From: JBOHER01 sp050701115
GTDB lineage: Bacteria; Actinomycetota; Actinomycetes; Mycobacteriales; Pseudonocardiaceae
Direction of reading: 5' to 3'
Assembly (NCBI GenBank): GCA_050701115.1
Contig: JBOHER010000083.1
Span: forward strand, 1 to 19,444
DNA: 19,444 nucleotides
Shown here: positions 6,610 through 13,795 of the stretch, piece by piece
Numbering within the stretch: position 1 is the first letter of the stretch
Layout of the letters: every line of letters begins with the position of its first letter
Position numbers and translations under genes: made by a program
Notes under the pieces: model-generated
Databases searched by the model: none
Seen by the model: only the letters and a program-made list of their open reading frames with translations
What the model was told of the DNA's origin: nothing

Positions 6610-6956
6610 GTCTTCCAGTGTCCTCGGGGTGAGCTTGCTCCCAGCATGTGGGCGTGGCTAGACCACACCCTGGGCAGGTGGCACCCTGGTACGCATGACT
6701 TCTGCCGGTGTGTTCCTCGTGGTCCGTCGCCACGTCGACTACCGGCGCGTGTCCAGCGCCCTGTGTCTGCCGTTCGGCGGGAACTGAGTCACCCTCCCAG
6801 GGCCAGGCTTGACGCCTGGACGGCCTGGGTATCAGCCCGAACACGCCCAAGCAGAGCTCCCACCACGACCAGGTCTATCTGGCGGGCCGTTCAGCGCAGA
6901 AACGAACCCGACCGCATTCACCCGCGCACGACATCGTCGCAAGACCGGAGGACGAC
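6610..6956. other. Divergent intergenic region, hemW / sulfite reductase operon
   Basis: This 347-base control region separates hemW (minus) from the sulfate operon (plus) and should carry both promoters. I see a dyad at 6796-6829 with a TTGACG in its loop, and a direct repeat of CACCCTGG near 6665 and 6681. I compared it by eye with SAM and cobalamin riboswitch cores and found no match. An open frame on the minus strand (6584-6850) has no family resemblance or ribosome site and is not called a gene. Confidence 0.5.
6796..6829. promoter_or_regulatory. Dyad upstream of the sulfate operon; possible operator/promoter
   Basis: CCCAGG (6796-6801) is inverted at CCTGGG (6824-6829), and CCAGG (6803-6807) is inverted at CCTGG (6815-6819), giving a nested dyad. 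The central loop contains TTGACG (6809-6814), a fair -35 element, with TATCAG 15 bases later. Sulfate assimilation operons are normally repressed by sulfur-status regulators, so an operator here would make sense, but no specific regulator site is recognised. Confidence 0.3.
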
Positions 6957-8636
6957 GTGACAACTCCAACCACGCCCAAACGCCCGAGGCAACGTAGGGG
7001 CGAGGGCCAGTGGGCGCTGGGCTATCGCGAGCCGCTCAACAAGAACGAGCAGAGCAAGAAGGACGACAACCCGCTCAACGTGCGGGCCCGCATCGAGAAG
7101 GTCTATGCGCACGCCGGCTTCGAGAAGATCGACCCCGGTGACTTGCGCGGGCGTTTCCGCTGGTACGGGCTCTACACCCAGCGCAAGCCAGGGATCGACG
7201 GCGGACGGACCGCGACCCTGGAGCCGGAGGAACTCGACGACGAGTTCTTCATGCTGCGGGTGCGAATCGACGGCGGCGCGCTCACCACCAAGCAACTCGC
7301 GCTGATCGGCGAGATCTCCCAGACCTACGCCCGCGACACCGCCGACATCACCGACCGGCAGAACATCCAGTATCACTGGATCCAGATCGAGGACATGCCC
7401 ACGATCTGGCAGAAGCTCGAGGACGCGGGCCTGACCACCATGGAAGCCTGCGGCGACAGCCCGCGCGTCATCCTCAATTCGCCGGTGGCAGGCACCGCGG
7501 CCGACGAGCTCATCGACCCAACCCCCGCCATCAATGAGATCAAGCGTCGCTATGTCGGCGATCCGCAGTTCTCCAACCTGCCGCGCAAGTTCAAGACCGC
7601 GATCTCGGGCCTGCAGGATGTCGCACACGAGGTCCACGATGTGGCCTTCGTCGGGGTCAATCACCCCGAGCACGGCCCCGGCTTCGACCTGTGGGTCGGC
7701 GGCGGGCTGTCCACCAACCCGATGATCGGCCAGCGGCTGGGCACCTGGGTGCCGCTGGACGAGGTTCCCGAGGTGTGGGCGGGTGTGATCGCCATCTTCC
7801 GCGACTACGGCTACCGCCGCCTGCGGCACCGTGCCCGGATCAAGTTCCTGGTCAAGGACTGGGGCGCGGAGAAGTTTCGCGAAGTCCTCGAAACCAAGTA
7901 CCTCAACCGTAAGCTGATCGACGGGCCGGCGCCGGAGGTTCCCGCGCATCAGGTCGACCACGTCGGCGTGTACCGGCAGAAGGACGGCAAGTTCTACGTT
8001 GGCGCGGCGCCGATCGCCGGCCGGGTGTCCGGCACCACGCTGATGTCCGTGGCCAAGGCCGCCGAACGTGCCGGTTCCGAGCGGGTGCGGCTCACCCCGC
8101 AGCAGAAGCTCGTCGTGCTCGACGTCGCTGAGTCCGAAGTGGACAACCTGCGTGCCGAGCTCAAGGAGCTGGGGCTGGACACCCAGCCGTCGGTGTGGCG
8201 GCGCGGCGTGATGGCCTGCACCGGCATCGAGTTCTGCAAGCTCGCGATCGTGGAGACCAAGGAGCGCGCTCGCACCCTGGTCGCCGACTTGGAGCTGCGC
8301 CTGGCCGACATCACTGGGGGCATCACCGCGCCGATCAGCATCCACATCAACGGCTGCCCGAACTCCTGCGCCCGCATCCAAACCGCGGACATCGGCCTGA
8401 AGGGCCAGATCGTCACCGACGACGACGGCAACCAGGTCGAGGGCTTCCAGGTACACCTCGGCGGCGGGCTCGGTCTCGACGCGGGGTTCGGCCGCAAGCT
8501 GCGCGCGCACAAGGTCACCGGCGACGAACTCGGCGACTACGTGGAGCGCGTGGTCCGCAACTTCGTGCGGCAGCGGACCGAGGACGAGCGTTTCGCGCAG
8601 TGGGTGGCACGCGCCGACGAAGCCGATCTCAAGTAA
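6957..8636 (+). CDS. sir: Ferredoxin-dependent assimilatory sulfite reductase (SirA/NirA type)
   Basis: This enzyme reduces sulfite to sulfide with six electrons from ferredoxin, using a siroheme coupled to a [4Fe-4S] cluster. It has 559 residues, like the M. tuberculosis enzyme. Cluster/siroheme cysteines are C421 and C427 (ACTGIEFCK) and C467 and C471 (NGCPNSC). Tyr73 (GLYTQR) and Cys165 (MEACGDSPR) have the same spacing as the Tyr-Cys pair that forms a covalent cross-link beside the siroheme in the mycobacterial sulfite reductase, which favours sulfite over nitrite as substrate. GTG start with GGAGG four to five bases before it. First gene of the operon with the zinc-ribbon gene, cysH, cysD, cysN and the siroheme chelatase. 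The sulfide produced goes to cysteine synthesis. Confidence 0.95.
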   Translation: MTTPTTPKRPRQRRGEGQWALGYREPLNKNEQSKKDDNPLNVRARIEKVYAHAGFEKIDPGDLRGRFRWYGLYTQRKPGIDGGRTATLEPEELDDEFFMLRVRIDGGALTTKQLALIGEISQTYARDTADITDRQNIQYHWIQIEDMPTIWQKLEDAGLTTMEACGDSPRVILNSPVAGTAADELIDPTPAINEIKRRYVGDPQFSNLPRKFKTAISGLQDVAHEVHDVAFVGVNHPEHGPGFDLWVGGGLSTNPMIGQRLGTWVPLDEVPEVWAGVIAIFRDYGYRRLRHRARIKFLVKDWGAEKFREVLETKYLNRKLIDGPAPEVPAHQVDHVGVYRQKDGKFYVGAAPIAGRVSGTTLMSVAKAAERAGSERVRLTPQQKLVVLDVAESEVDNLRAELKELGLDTQPSVWRRGVMACTGIEFCKLAIVETKERARTLVADLELRLADITGGITAPISIHINGCPNSCARIQTADIGLKGQIVTDDDGNQVEGFQVHLGGGLGLDAGFGRKLRAHKVTGDELGDYVERVVRNFVRQRTEDERFAQWVARADEADLK

Positions 8637-8649
8637 CACAGGACGCGGA

Positions 8650-8838
8650 ATGACCGAGCGCGCACAGGATTCTTCCCGCCCCCCGCTCCGAGGGTCCCAC
8701 CACCCGGCGTTCTACTGCCCGTACTGCGGCGACGAAGATCTGCGACCGCACGACGAGGGAGCCTGGCTGTGTGCGGCGTGCAGGCGGGTGTTCACGGTGC
8801 AGCTGCTCGGACTCAACTTTCCGGAAGGAATGCGATGA
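8650..8838 (+). CDS. Small zinc-ribbon-like protein of the sulfate operon
   Basis: The 62-residue protein has two CxxC pairs: C23/C26 (FYCPYCGDE) and C41/C44 (WLCAACRR). They are spaced as in a zinc ribbon or a small rubredoxin-like metal site. No membrane segment or signal peptide is visible. Small proteins at this same place, between sulfite reductase and cysH, are known in Streptomyces and (as CysX) in Corynebacterium, where an electron-transfer role has been suggested; I am relying on memory and cannot confirm homology. ATG at 8650 follows the sir stop by 13 bases with AGGA upstream. Its stop overlaps the cysH start (ATGA at 8835-8838), so translation is probably coupled. This makes it very likely a real gene acting with CysH or Sir. 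Metal identity and function are unknown. Confidence 0.8.
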   Translation: MTERAQDSSRPPLRGSHHPAFYCPYCGDEDLRPHDEGAWLCAACRRVFTVQLLGLNFPEGMR

Positions 8839-9533
8839 CGCAAACAACGAAGGAAGACCACAAGGCGCTGGCCGAGCGGGCGTCGGTTGAGCTTGCCGAC
8901 GCCCACACCGATGAGGCGCTGCGCTGGGCGGTCGAGCACTTCGGCGACAAGCTCATCATCGCGTCAAACATGCAGGATGCCGTGCTGATCGACCTGGCCA
9001 CCAAGATCAAGCCAGACGTCGACGTGCTTTTCCTGGAAACCGGCTACCACTTCGCGGAGACCATCGGTAGCCGCGACGCGATCGCCACCGTTTACCGACA
9101 GATCACGATCGTCAACGCGCGGGCCGAGCAGTCGGTGGCCGACCAGGAGGCCGAGTTCGGCCTGCTGAACAAGACCCAGCCGGACAAGTGCTGTTTCCTG
9201 CGCAAGGTGGTACCGCTGCGCAACACGCTCGCGCAGTACGACGCCTGGATCACCGGAGTGCGCAGGGTGGACGCGCCGACCCGCGCGAACACGCCGATCG
9301 TGCAGTGGGACGAACTCAACGGCCTGGTGAAGATCAATCCGATCGCGCCGTGGACCGACGAGCAGTTCAACGACTACATCGCCGAGCACGGCATCTTGGA
9401 GAACCCGTTGGTGCAGGCAGGCTATCCGTCCATCGGATGCGCGCCCTGCACGGCGAAGGTCGCTCCCGGAGCCGATCCGCGCAGCGGGCGCTGGGCAGGC
9501 AAGTCCAAGACCGAGTGCGGCCTGCACGCGTAG
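8835..9533 (+). CDS. cysH: Adenylylsulfate (APS) reductase CysH
   Basis: CysH reduces activated sulfate to sulfite with electrons from thioredoxin. Paired cysteines C119-C120 (DKCCFLRK) and C202/C205 (GCAPC) are the four ligands of the [4Fe-4S] cluster that marks APS reductases, as opposed to cluster-free PAPS reductases. C228 in the C-terminal ECGLH is the catalytic cysteine. Length is 232 residues. I chose the ATG at 8835, preceded by GGAAGG and overlapping the previous gene's stop. A longer frame from 8769 only repeats the end of the zinc-ribbon gene in another frame. The absence of an APS kinase (cysC) in the operon agrees with APS being the substrate. Confidence 0.95.
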   Translation: MTQTTKEDHKALAERASVELADAHTDEALRWAVEHFGDKLIIASNMQDAVLIDLATKIKPDVDVLFLETGYHFAETIGSRDAIATVYRQITIVNARAEQSVADQEAEFGLLNKTQPDKCCFLRKVVPLRNTLAQYDAWITGVRRVDAPTRANTPIVQWDELNGLVKINPIAPWTDEQFNDYIAEHGILENPLVQAGYPSIGCAPCTAKVAPGADPRSGRWAGKSKTECGLHA

Positions 9534-9548
9534 CAGGTTAGAGAGGAC

Positions 9549-10508
9549 ATGATGACCGCATCACAGACCGCTCCCCCGGCTCACGTGCCGGTGGTACCTG
9601 GCGCAGGGCAGGACGCCGCGATCGACAACCTCGCCGCGCTGGAGTCCGAGGCGATTCACATCTTCCGCGAAGTAGCGGGCGAGTTCGACCGTCCGGTCAT
9701 TCTGTTCTCCGGCGGCAAGGACTCCACGCTGCTGCTGCACCTGGCGATCAAGGCGTTCTGGCCCGCGCCGGTGCCGTTCCCACTGCTGCACGTGGACACC
9801 GGGCACAACTTCGATGAGGTCATCGAGTTCCGCGACCGGGTCGTTGCCGAGCACGGCCTACGCCTGGTCGTGGCCGGCGTGCAGGACTGGATCGACGACG
9901 GCCGCCTGCGGGAGCGCACCGACGGCACCCGCAACCCGCTGCAGACTGTGCCGCTGCTGGACACCATCACCGAGCACCGCTTCGACGCGGTGTTCGGCGG
10001 CGGGCGACGGGACGAGGAGCGGGCGCGCGCCAAGGAGCGCATCTTCAGCCTGCGCAACGCCTTCGGCCAATGGGAGCCCCGGCGCCAGCGCCCCGAGCTG
10101 TGGAACCTCTACAACGGCAGGCACAAGCCGGGCGAGCACGTGCGGGTGTTCCCGCTGTCCAACTGGACCGAGGCCGACGTGTGGAACTACATCGCACGCG
10201 AGAAGGTCGAACTGCCCTCCATCTACTACGCGCACGAGCGCGATGTGTACCGCAGGGATGGCATGTGGCTGACCGAGGGCCCCTGGGGCGGGCCGCGTGA
10301 CGGCGAAGAAGTGCTCCGCAAGATCGTCCGCTACCGCACGGTTGGCGACGGGTCCTGCACCGGCGCGGTCGAGTCGACCGCCACCACCGTCGATGAAGTC
10401 ATCGCCGAGGTGCAGGCGAGCAGGCTGACCGAGCGTGGTGCCACCCGCGCCGACGACCGGCTCTCCGAGGCAGCCATGGAAGACCGCAAGCGTGAGGGGT
10501 ACTTCTGA
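9549..10508 (+). CDS. cysD: Sulfate adenylyltransferase subunit 2 (CysD)
   Basis: CysD is the catalytic subunit of ATP sulfurylase and makes APS from ATP and sulfate, driven by GTP hydrolysis in CysN. It is an N-type ATP pyrophosphatase: the PP-loop SGGKDS is at residues 54-59. Family stretches FPLLHVDTGHNFDEVIEFRD, GGGRRDEERARAKERIFS and the C-terminal EAAMEDRKREGYF are present. It has 319 residues if the first of two adjacent ATG codons is used. GAGAGGAC precedes it closely. It lies 15 bases after cysH and 2 bases before cysN. Confidence 0.97.
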   Translation: MMTASQTAPPAHVPVVPGAGQDAAIDNLAALESEAIHIFREVAGEFDRPVILFSGGKDSTLLLHLAIKAFWPAPVPFPLLHVDTGHNFDEVIEFRDRVVAEHGLRLVVAGVQDWIDDGRLRERTDGTRNPLQTVPLLDTITEHRFDAVFGGGRRDEERARAKERIFSLRNAFGQWEPRRQRPELWNLYNGRHKPGEHVRVFPLSNWTEADVWNYIAREKVELPSIYYAHERDVYRRDGMWLTEGPWGGPRDGEEVLRKIVRYRTVGDGSCTGAVESTATTVDEVIAEVQASRLTERGATRADDRLSEAAMEDRKREGYF

Positions 10509-10510
10509 CC

Positions 10511-11788
10511 ATGAGTTCTCTGTTGAGGCTTGCCACGGCGGGCAGTGTGGACGATGGCAAGTCCACTTTGGTCGGTCGGCTGCTGTATGACACCAAGTCG
10601 GTGCTGGCCGATCAGCTGGACGCGGTGACCCGCGCCAGTGTGGACCGTGGACTGTCCACTCCGGACCTTTCCCTGCTGGTCGACGGGCTGCGCTCGGAGC
10701 GTGAGCAGGGCATCACCATCGATGTGGCCTACCGCTACTTCGCAACGCCTAAGCGGTCCTTCGTGCTGGCCGACACTCCGGGCCACGTGCAGTACACCCG
10801 CAATACGGTGACCGGCGCCTCCACCGCGCAGCTTGCCGTGCTGCTGGTGGACGCCCGCAACGGCGTCATCGAGCAGACCCGCAGGCACGCCGCGGTGCTC
10901 GCCCTGCTGGGTGTGCCCAGGCTCGTCCTCGCGGTGAACAAGATCGACCTGATGGACTATGACGAGTGCACCTTCGAGGTCATCGCCAAGGAGTTCACCG
11001 ATCACGCCACCGCGCTGGGCTACCCGGTCGGTGAGGTGCTGGCGATCCCGGTCTCGGCGCTCAACGGTGACAACGTGGCGACGACATCCGAGAACACTCC
11101 GTGGTACACCGGGCCATCGCTGCTGGAACACCTCGAAACGGTGCCGGTCGCACCCGACCCGCACGACGCGCCGTTCCGCTTCCCGGTGCAGTATGTGATC
11201 CGCCCCCGCACGCCGGAGTACCCAGACTACCGCGGCTACGCCGGTCAGATCGCCTCCGGCACGGTTCGCCCCGGCGACGAGGTAGTCGTGCTGCCGCACG
11301 GCCTACGCAGCACGGTCGAGCGGGTGGACACCGCCGACGGACCGGTCGACGAGGCGGGCTCGGGCAGTTCGATCACCGTGGTACTCGCCGACGACCTGGA
11401 CATTTCCCGCGGAGACCTGATCTCGACAGTGGCCAGCAGGCCCACCGTGACGGACGAGATCGATGCCGCCGTCTGCTGGTTGTCATCCACGCCGCTCAAG
11501 GCGGGTGCCAGGGTACTCGTCAAGCACGGTGCCAAGACCGTGCAGGCGCTGGTCGAACAGATCTCCGCCCGCTTCGATGAGCAGAAACTGTCCGCTGTGG
11601 ACAGTCCAGATACCTTGGAGCTCAACGATATCGGCCAGGTGCAACTGCGTACCGCGGAGCCGCTGCCAGTGGACAAGTACGCCGACTCCCCGCGCACCGG
11701 AGCGTTCCTGGTGATCGACCCGGCCAGTGGTGACACGCTGGCCGCAGGCTTGGTCGGCGCGCCGCTGCCCGCCCTCGGAGACGACTGA
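10511..11788 (+). CDS. cysN: Sulfate adenylyltransferase subunit 1 (CysN), GTPase
   Basis: CysN is the elongation-factor-like GTPase subunit of ATP sulfurylase and couples GTP hydrolysis to APS formation by CysD. GTPase motifs are G1 GSVDDGKST (11-19), switch region EREQGITID (63-71), G3 DTPGH (88-92) and G4 NKID (143-146), followed by two beta-barrel domains. The length of 425 residues is a CysN-only size: there is no C-terminal APS kinase (CysC) domain as in the longer CysNC fusions. The ATG follows the cysD stop by two bases, so translation is coupled. The next gene starts one base after its stop. Confidence 0.97.
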   Translation: MSSLLRLATAGSVDDGKSTLVGRLLYDTKSVLADQLDAVTRASVDRGLSTPDLSLLVDGLRSEREQGITIDVAYRYFATPKRSFVLADTPGHVQYTRNTVTGASTAQLAVLLVDARNGVIEQTRRHAAVLALLGVPRLVLAVNKIDLMDYDECTFEVIAKEFTDHATALGYPVGEVLAIPVSALNGDNVATTSENTPWYTGPSLLEHLETVPVAPDPHDAPFRFPVQYVIRPRTPEYPDYRGYAGQIASGTVRPGDEVVVLPHGLRSTVERVDTADGPVDEAGSGSSITVVLADDLDISRGDLISTVASRPTVTDEIDAAVCWLSSTPLKAGARVLVKHGAKTVQALVEQISARFDEQKLSAVDSPDTLELNDIGQVQLRTAEPLPVDKYADSPRTGAFLVIDPASGDTLAAGLVGAPLPALGDD

Positions 11789-11789
11789 G

Positions 11790-12533
11790 TTGCACCCTGC
11801 CCCTCTGGTAGCCGTAGCGCACGGAAGCCGCGACCCCAGGTCAGCGGCTACCGTGCGCGGGCTGGCCGGGATGATCCGCGCTCGCGCGGTAGACCTCGAT
11901 GTGCGCCCCGCGTTTCTCGACCTGTCCGAACCCCTGCTCACCGACGTCCTCACCGGATTGCACGCCGAGGGCCACCGAGAGGCGGTCGTGGTGCCGTTGC
12001 TGCTGGGCAGGGCGTTTCACGCACGGGTGGACGTGCCCGAGCTGATCTCCCAGGTCGCCGGCCGGCTGCCGCTGCTGCGGGTTTCGGTCGCCGACGTGCT
12101 CGGTCGCGACGTCCTGCTGGAGTCGGCGGCACACGACCGCCTTGCCGAAGTCGGCGCCCAGCCGGATCCGGAGCTCGGAGTGGTACTGACCGGTGTCGGA
12201 TCGGCGCACGCACCGGCCAATGCCGTCCTCGCCGAGATCGCCGACCGCTGGCACGCCCAAGGCCGATTCGCGGCGGTCAGTCATGCCTTCGCCACCTGCG
12301 GGCCGGAGGTGGACTCGGCTATCGCCCGGCTGCGGGCCAGAGGTGCAGGCCGATTCGCGGTGGCGCCGTGGTTCCTCGCCCCCGGACTGCTGCTGGATCG
12401 GGTCGAGCGGCTGGCGAAGCGGGCGGCACCGGACGTCGTGGTCGCCGAGCCGCTGGGCGCCCACCCGCTCGTCGCCGACCTTGTCCTGCGGCGCTACACC
12501 GAGGCAGTGACCGCCCAACTGCGCGTGGCCTAG
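11790..12533 (+). CDS. Sirohydrochlorin ferrochelatase (SirB/CbiX family)
   Basis: This enzyme probably inserts iron into sirohydrochlorin to give siroheme, the cofactor of the sulfite reductase that begins the operon. It has two tandem chelatase-like halves. The metal-handling histidines appear at H11 (VAHGSRDPRS) and H77 (LLLGRAFHARVDVP). Second-half family stretches are VSHAFATCGPEVDSAIARL and FAVAPWFLAPGLLLDRV. I chose the TTG at 11790, one base after the cysN stop with GGAG nine bases upstream, giving 247 residues. No ATG or GTG lies near the conserved N-terminus. The M. tuberculosis sulfite reductase-cysH locus also carries a chelatase gene. Cobalt instead of iron cannot be excluded, but the operon points to siroheme. 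Confidence 0.9.
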   Translation: MHPAPLVAVAHGSRDPRSAATVRGLAGMIRARAVDLDVRPAFLDLSEPLLTDVLTGLHAEGHREAVVVPLLLGRAFHARVDVPELISQVAGRLPLLRVSVADVLGRDVLLESAAHDRLAEVGAQPDPELGVVLTGVGSAHAPANAVLAEIADRWHAQGRFAAVSHAFATCGPEVDSAIARLRARGAGRFAVAPWFLAPGLLLDRVERLAKRAAPDVVVAEPLGAHPLVADLVLRRYTEAVTAQLRVA

Positions 12534-12560
12534 CGGGAAAGTCGCCAGCGACTTTCCCGC
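12533..12560 (+). terminator. Strong hairpin terminator of the sulfate operon
   Basis: The left arm GCGGGAAAGTCGC (12533-12545) and right arm GCGACTTTCCCGC (12548-12560) are perfectly complementary over 13 bases with a two-base loop. They are followed by CCCCTCCGTTTTGG, which contains a short T-run. The stem begins at the last base of the chelatase stop codon. A second small hairpin, CCTCC/GGAGG with a GTTTT loop, follows at 12563-12577. This is the clearest terminator in the window. Confidence 0.85.
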
Positions 12561-12620
12561 CCCCTCCGTTTTGGAGGTTGCCCTACCCCGTCACACTCGG
12601 CGATATGCCAAGGTGGGGCC

Positions 12621-13406
12621 ATGGCAGCTGAACTGGTGCACTTCTCGGTGGAACGCGGCGTCGCGACCATCACGCTGGATTCCCCGCACAACCGCAATGC
12701 GCTGTCCGCGCAGCTACGCGGCGAGCTCAAGGCCTGCTTGGCCAGCGCGATCGCCGATGATCACATCCGGGTGATCGTGCTCGACCACACCGGCCCGGTG
12801 TTCTGCGCCGGCATGGACCTCAAGGAAGCACGCGGCGCCGGTGCCGCGGGGCAGGGCGTCAATGAATTCCCCCAGCTCCTCAGCCAGATCATGACCAGCA
12901 GCAAGCCGGTAGTGGCCAAACTCGCCGGGTCCGCCCGCGCGGGGGGACTCGGCATCGTGGCCGCCGCCGACATCGCCGTCGCTGCGCGGGAGGCGACCTT
13001 CGCGTTCAGCGAGGTGCGGATCGGCGTAGTACCCGCAGTGATCTCCATCCCGGTGCTGCCCCGGCTGCTGCCAAGGGCGGCCCACGAGTACTTCCTCACC
13101 GGGACTACCTTCGACGCGGAGCGCGCGGCGCAGATCGGCCTGATCAACGCCGCCGTCGACGCGGATGCCCTTGACGAGACGGTCGCGGGCTACGTTGCGT
13201 CACTGTGCGCGGGAGGCCCGAAAGCCCTCGCGGCCACGAAGCAACTGCTTCGCGGCGGCTCGGAGGCAGTGGGCGCCGACGGCCTGGAGAAGGTGTTCAA
13301 CGAGATGCTCGCCCTCTCTGCGGAGTTCTTCGCCAGCGAGGAAGGCCAGGAGGGCATCGTGGCCTTCGCGCAGAAGCGCAAGGCCAGCTGGGTACCGGAG
13401 GGCTAG
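12621..13406 (+). CDS. Enoyl-CoA hydratase/isomerase family protein
   Basis: This is a 261-residue crotonase-fold protein, probably acting on an acyl-CoA. Visible are the ALSAQL helix region, the CoA-binding oxyanion-hole loop FCAGMDLKEA (61-70) and AGSARAGGLGIVAAADIAVA (102-121). E131 in FSEVRIG aligns with the second catalytic glutamate (Glu164 of rat hydratase), but the position of the first (Glu144) appears to be glycine (G111), so it may not be a standard hydratase. ATG at 12621 with AAGGTGGGG upstream. It stands alone after the terminator and converges on the barstar gene, sharing the four bases CTAG (13403-13406). The substrate is unknown. Confidence 0.88.
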   Translation: MAAELVHFSVERGVATITLDSPHNRNALSAQLRGELKACLASAIADDHIRVIVLDHTGPVFCAGMDLKEARGAGAAGQGVNEFPQLLSQIMTSSKPVVAKLAGSARAGGLGIVAAADIAVAAREATFAFSEVRIGVVPAVISIPVLPRLLPRAAHEYFLTGTTFDAERAAQIGLINAAVDADALDETVAGYVASLCAGGPKALAATKQLLRGGSEAVGADGLEKVFNEMLALSAEFFASEEGQEGIVAFAQKRKASWVPEG

Positions 13407-13789
13407 GCGCTATCGGGTTTGGCCAGCACCACGGTGAGCCGGTGGCCGTCTGCCCGCTCACCGGCAGGGCCGAGTGCACGCGCAGCGTCGGAGAGCACGC
13501 TTCGAATCGCCAGGTAGGCCTTGGGATCCGCGGCAGCCAGCCCGCCCGAGGACACCCAGATCAGCACATGCTCACCGGCAGGCAACCAGGATAAATCGGT
13601 CAAACAGTCATACAGCGCGTCCAAGTTTCGGCCGAACCACTCCGGAAACGACAACGCAGCGGCGATCGCATCGAGCGCGGAGAACTTGTCGTTGAGGGCC
13701 GCACCGTTCATGAGGTAGGCATAGGCGCCACGCGCACGAGCAGCGGCGACCGCGGTCGCCGCATCCGGTTCCTCAGCCGCATTGGTCAC
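13403..13789 (-). CDS. Barstar family ribonuclease inhibitor
   Basis: This is probably the cytoplasmic inhibitor of the ribonuclease encoded just upstream. Barstar blocks the active site of barnase-type RNases with acidic residues. Here FPEWFGRNLDALYDCLTDL matches the barstar core, with D57 and D61 at the places of barstar Asp35 and Asp39. The protein has 128 residues against about 90 in barstar, with an alanine-rich N-terminal extension and extra residues near the C-terminus. GTG start at 13789, six bases after the RNase stop, with AGTAGG upstream. The pair is therefore probably cotranscribed, RNase first. Its stop overlaps the stop of the convergent hydratase-like gene. Confidence 0.88.
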   Translation of the reverse strand: MTNAAEEPDAATAVAAARARGAYAYLMNGAALNDKFSALDAIAAALSFPEWFGRNLDALYDCLTDLSWLPAGEHVLIWVSSGGLAAADPKAYLAIRSVLSDAARALGPAGERADGHRLTVVLAKPDSA

Positions 13790-13795
13790 TTGTGC

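Noticed and set aside
6584..6850. 88-aa minus-strand frame upstream of hemW with CPGC
   Set aside because: No ribosome site or family resemblance; it overlaps the hemW start in another frame and the control region.
6610..6956. SAM or cobalamin riboswitch before hemW or the sulfate operon
   Set aside because: Compared by eye with the SAM-I/IV and cobalamin cores, the conserved elements are not present on either strand.
6918..8639. 573-aa open frame opposite the sulfite reductase gene
   Set aside because: It is the complementary-strand shadow of a highly GC-biased gene; it has no domain features.
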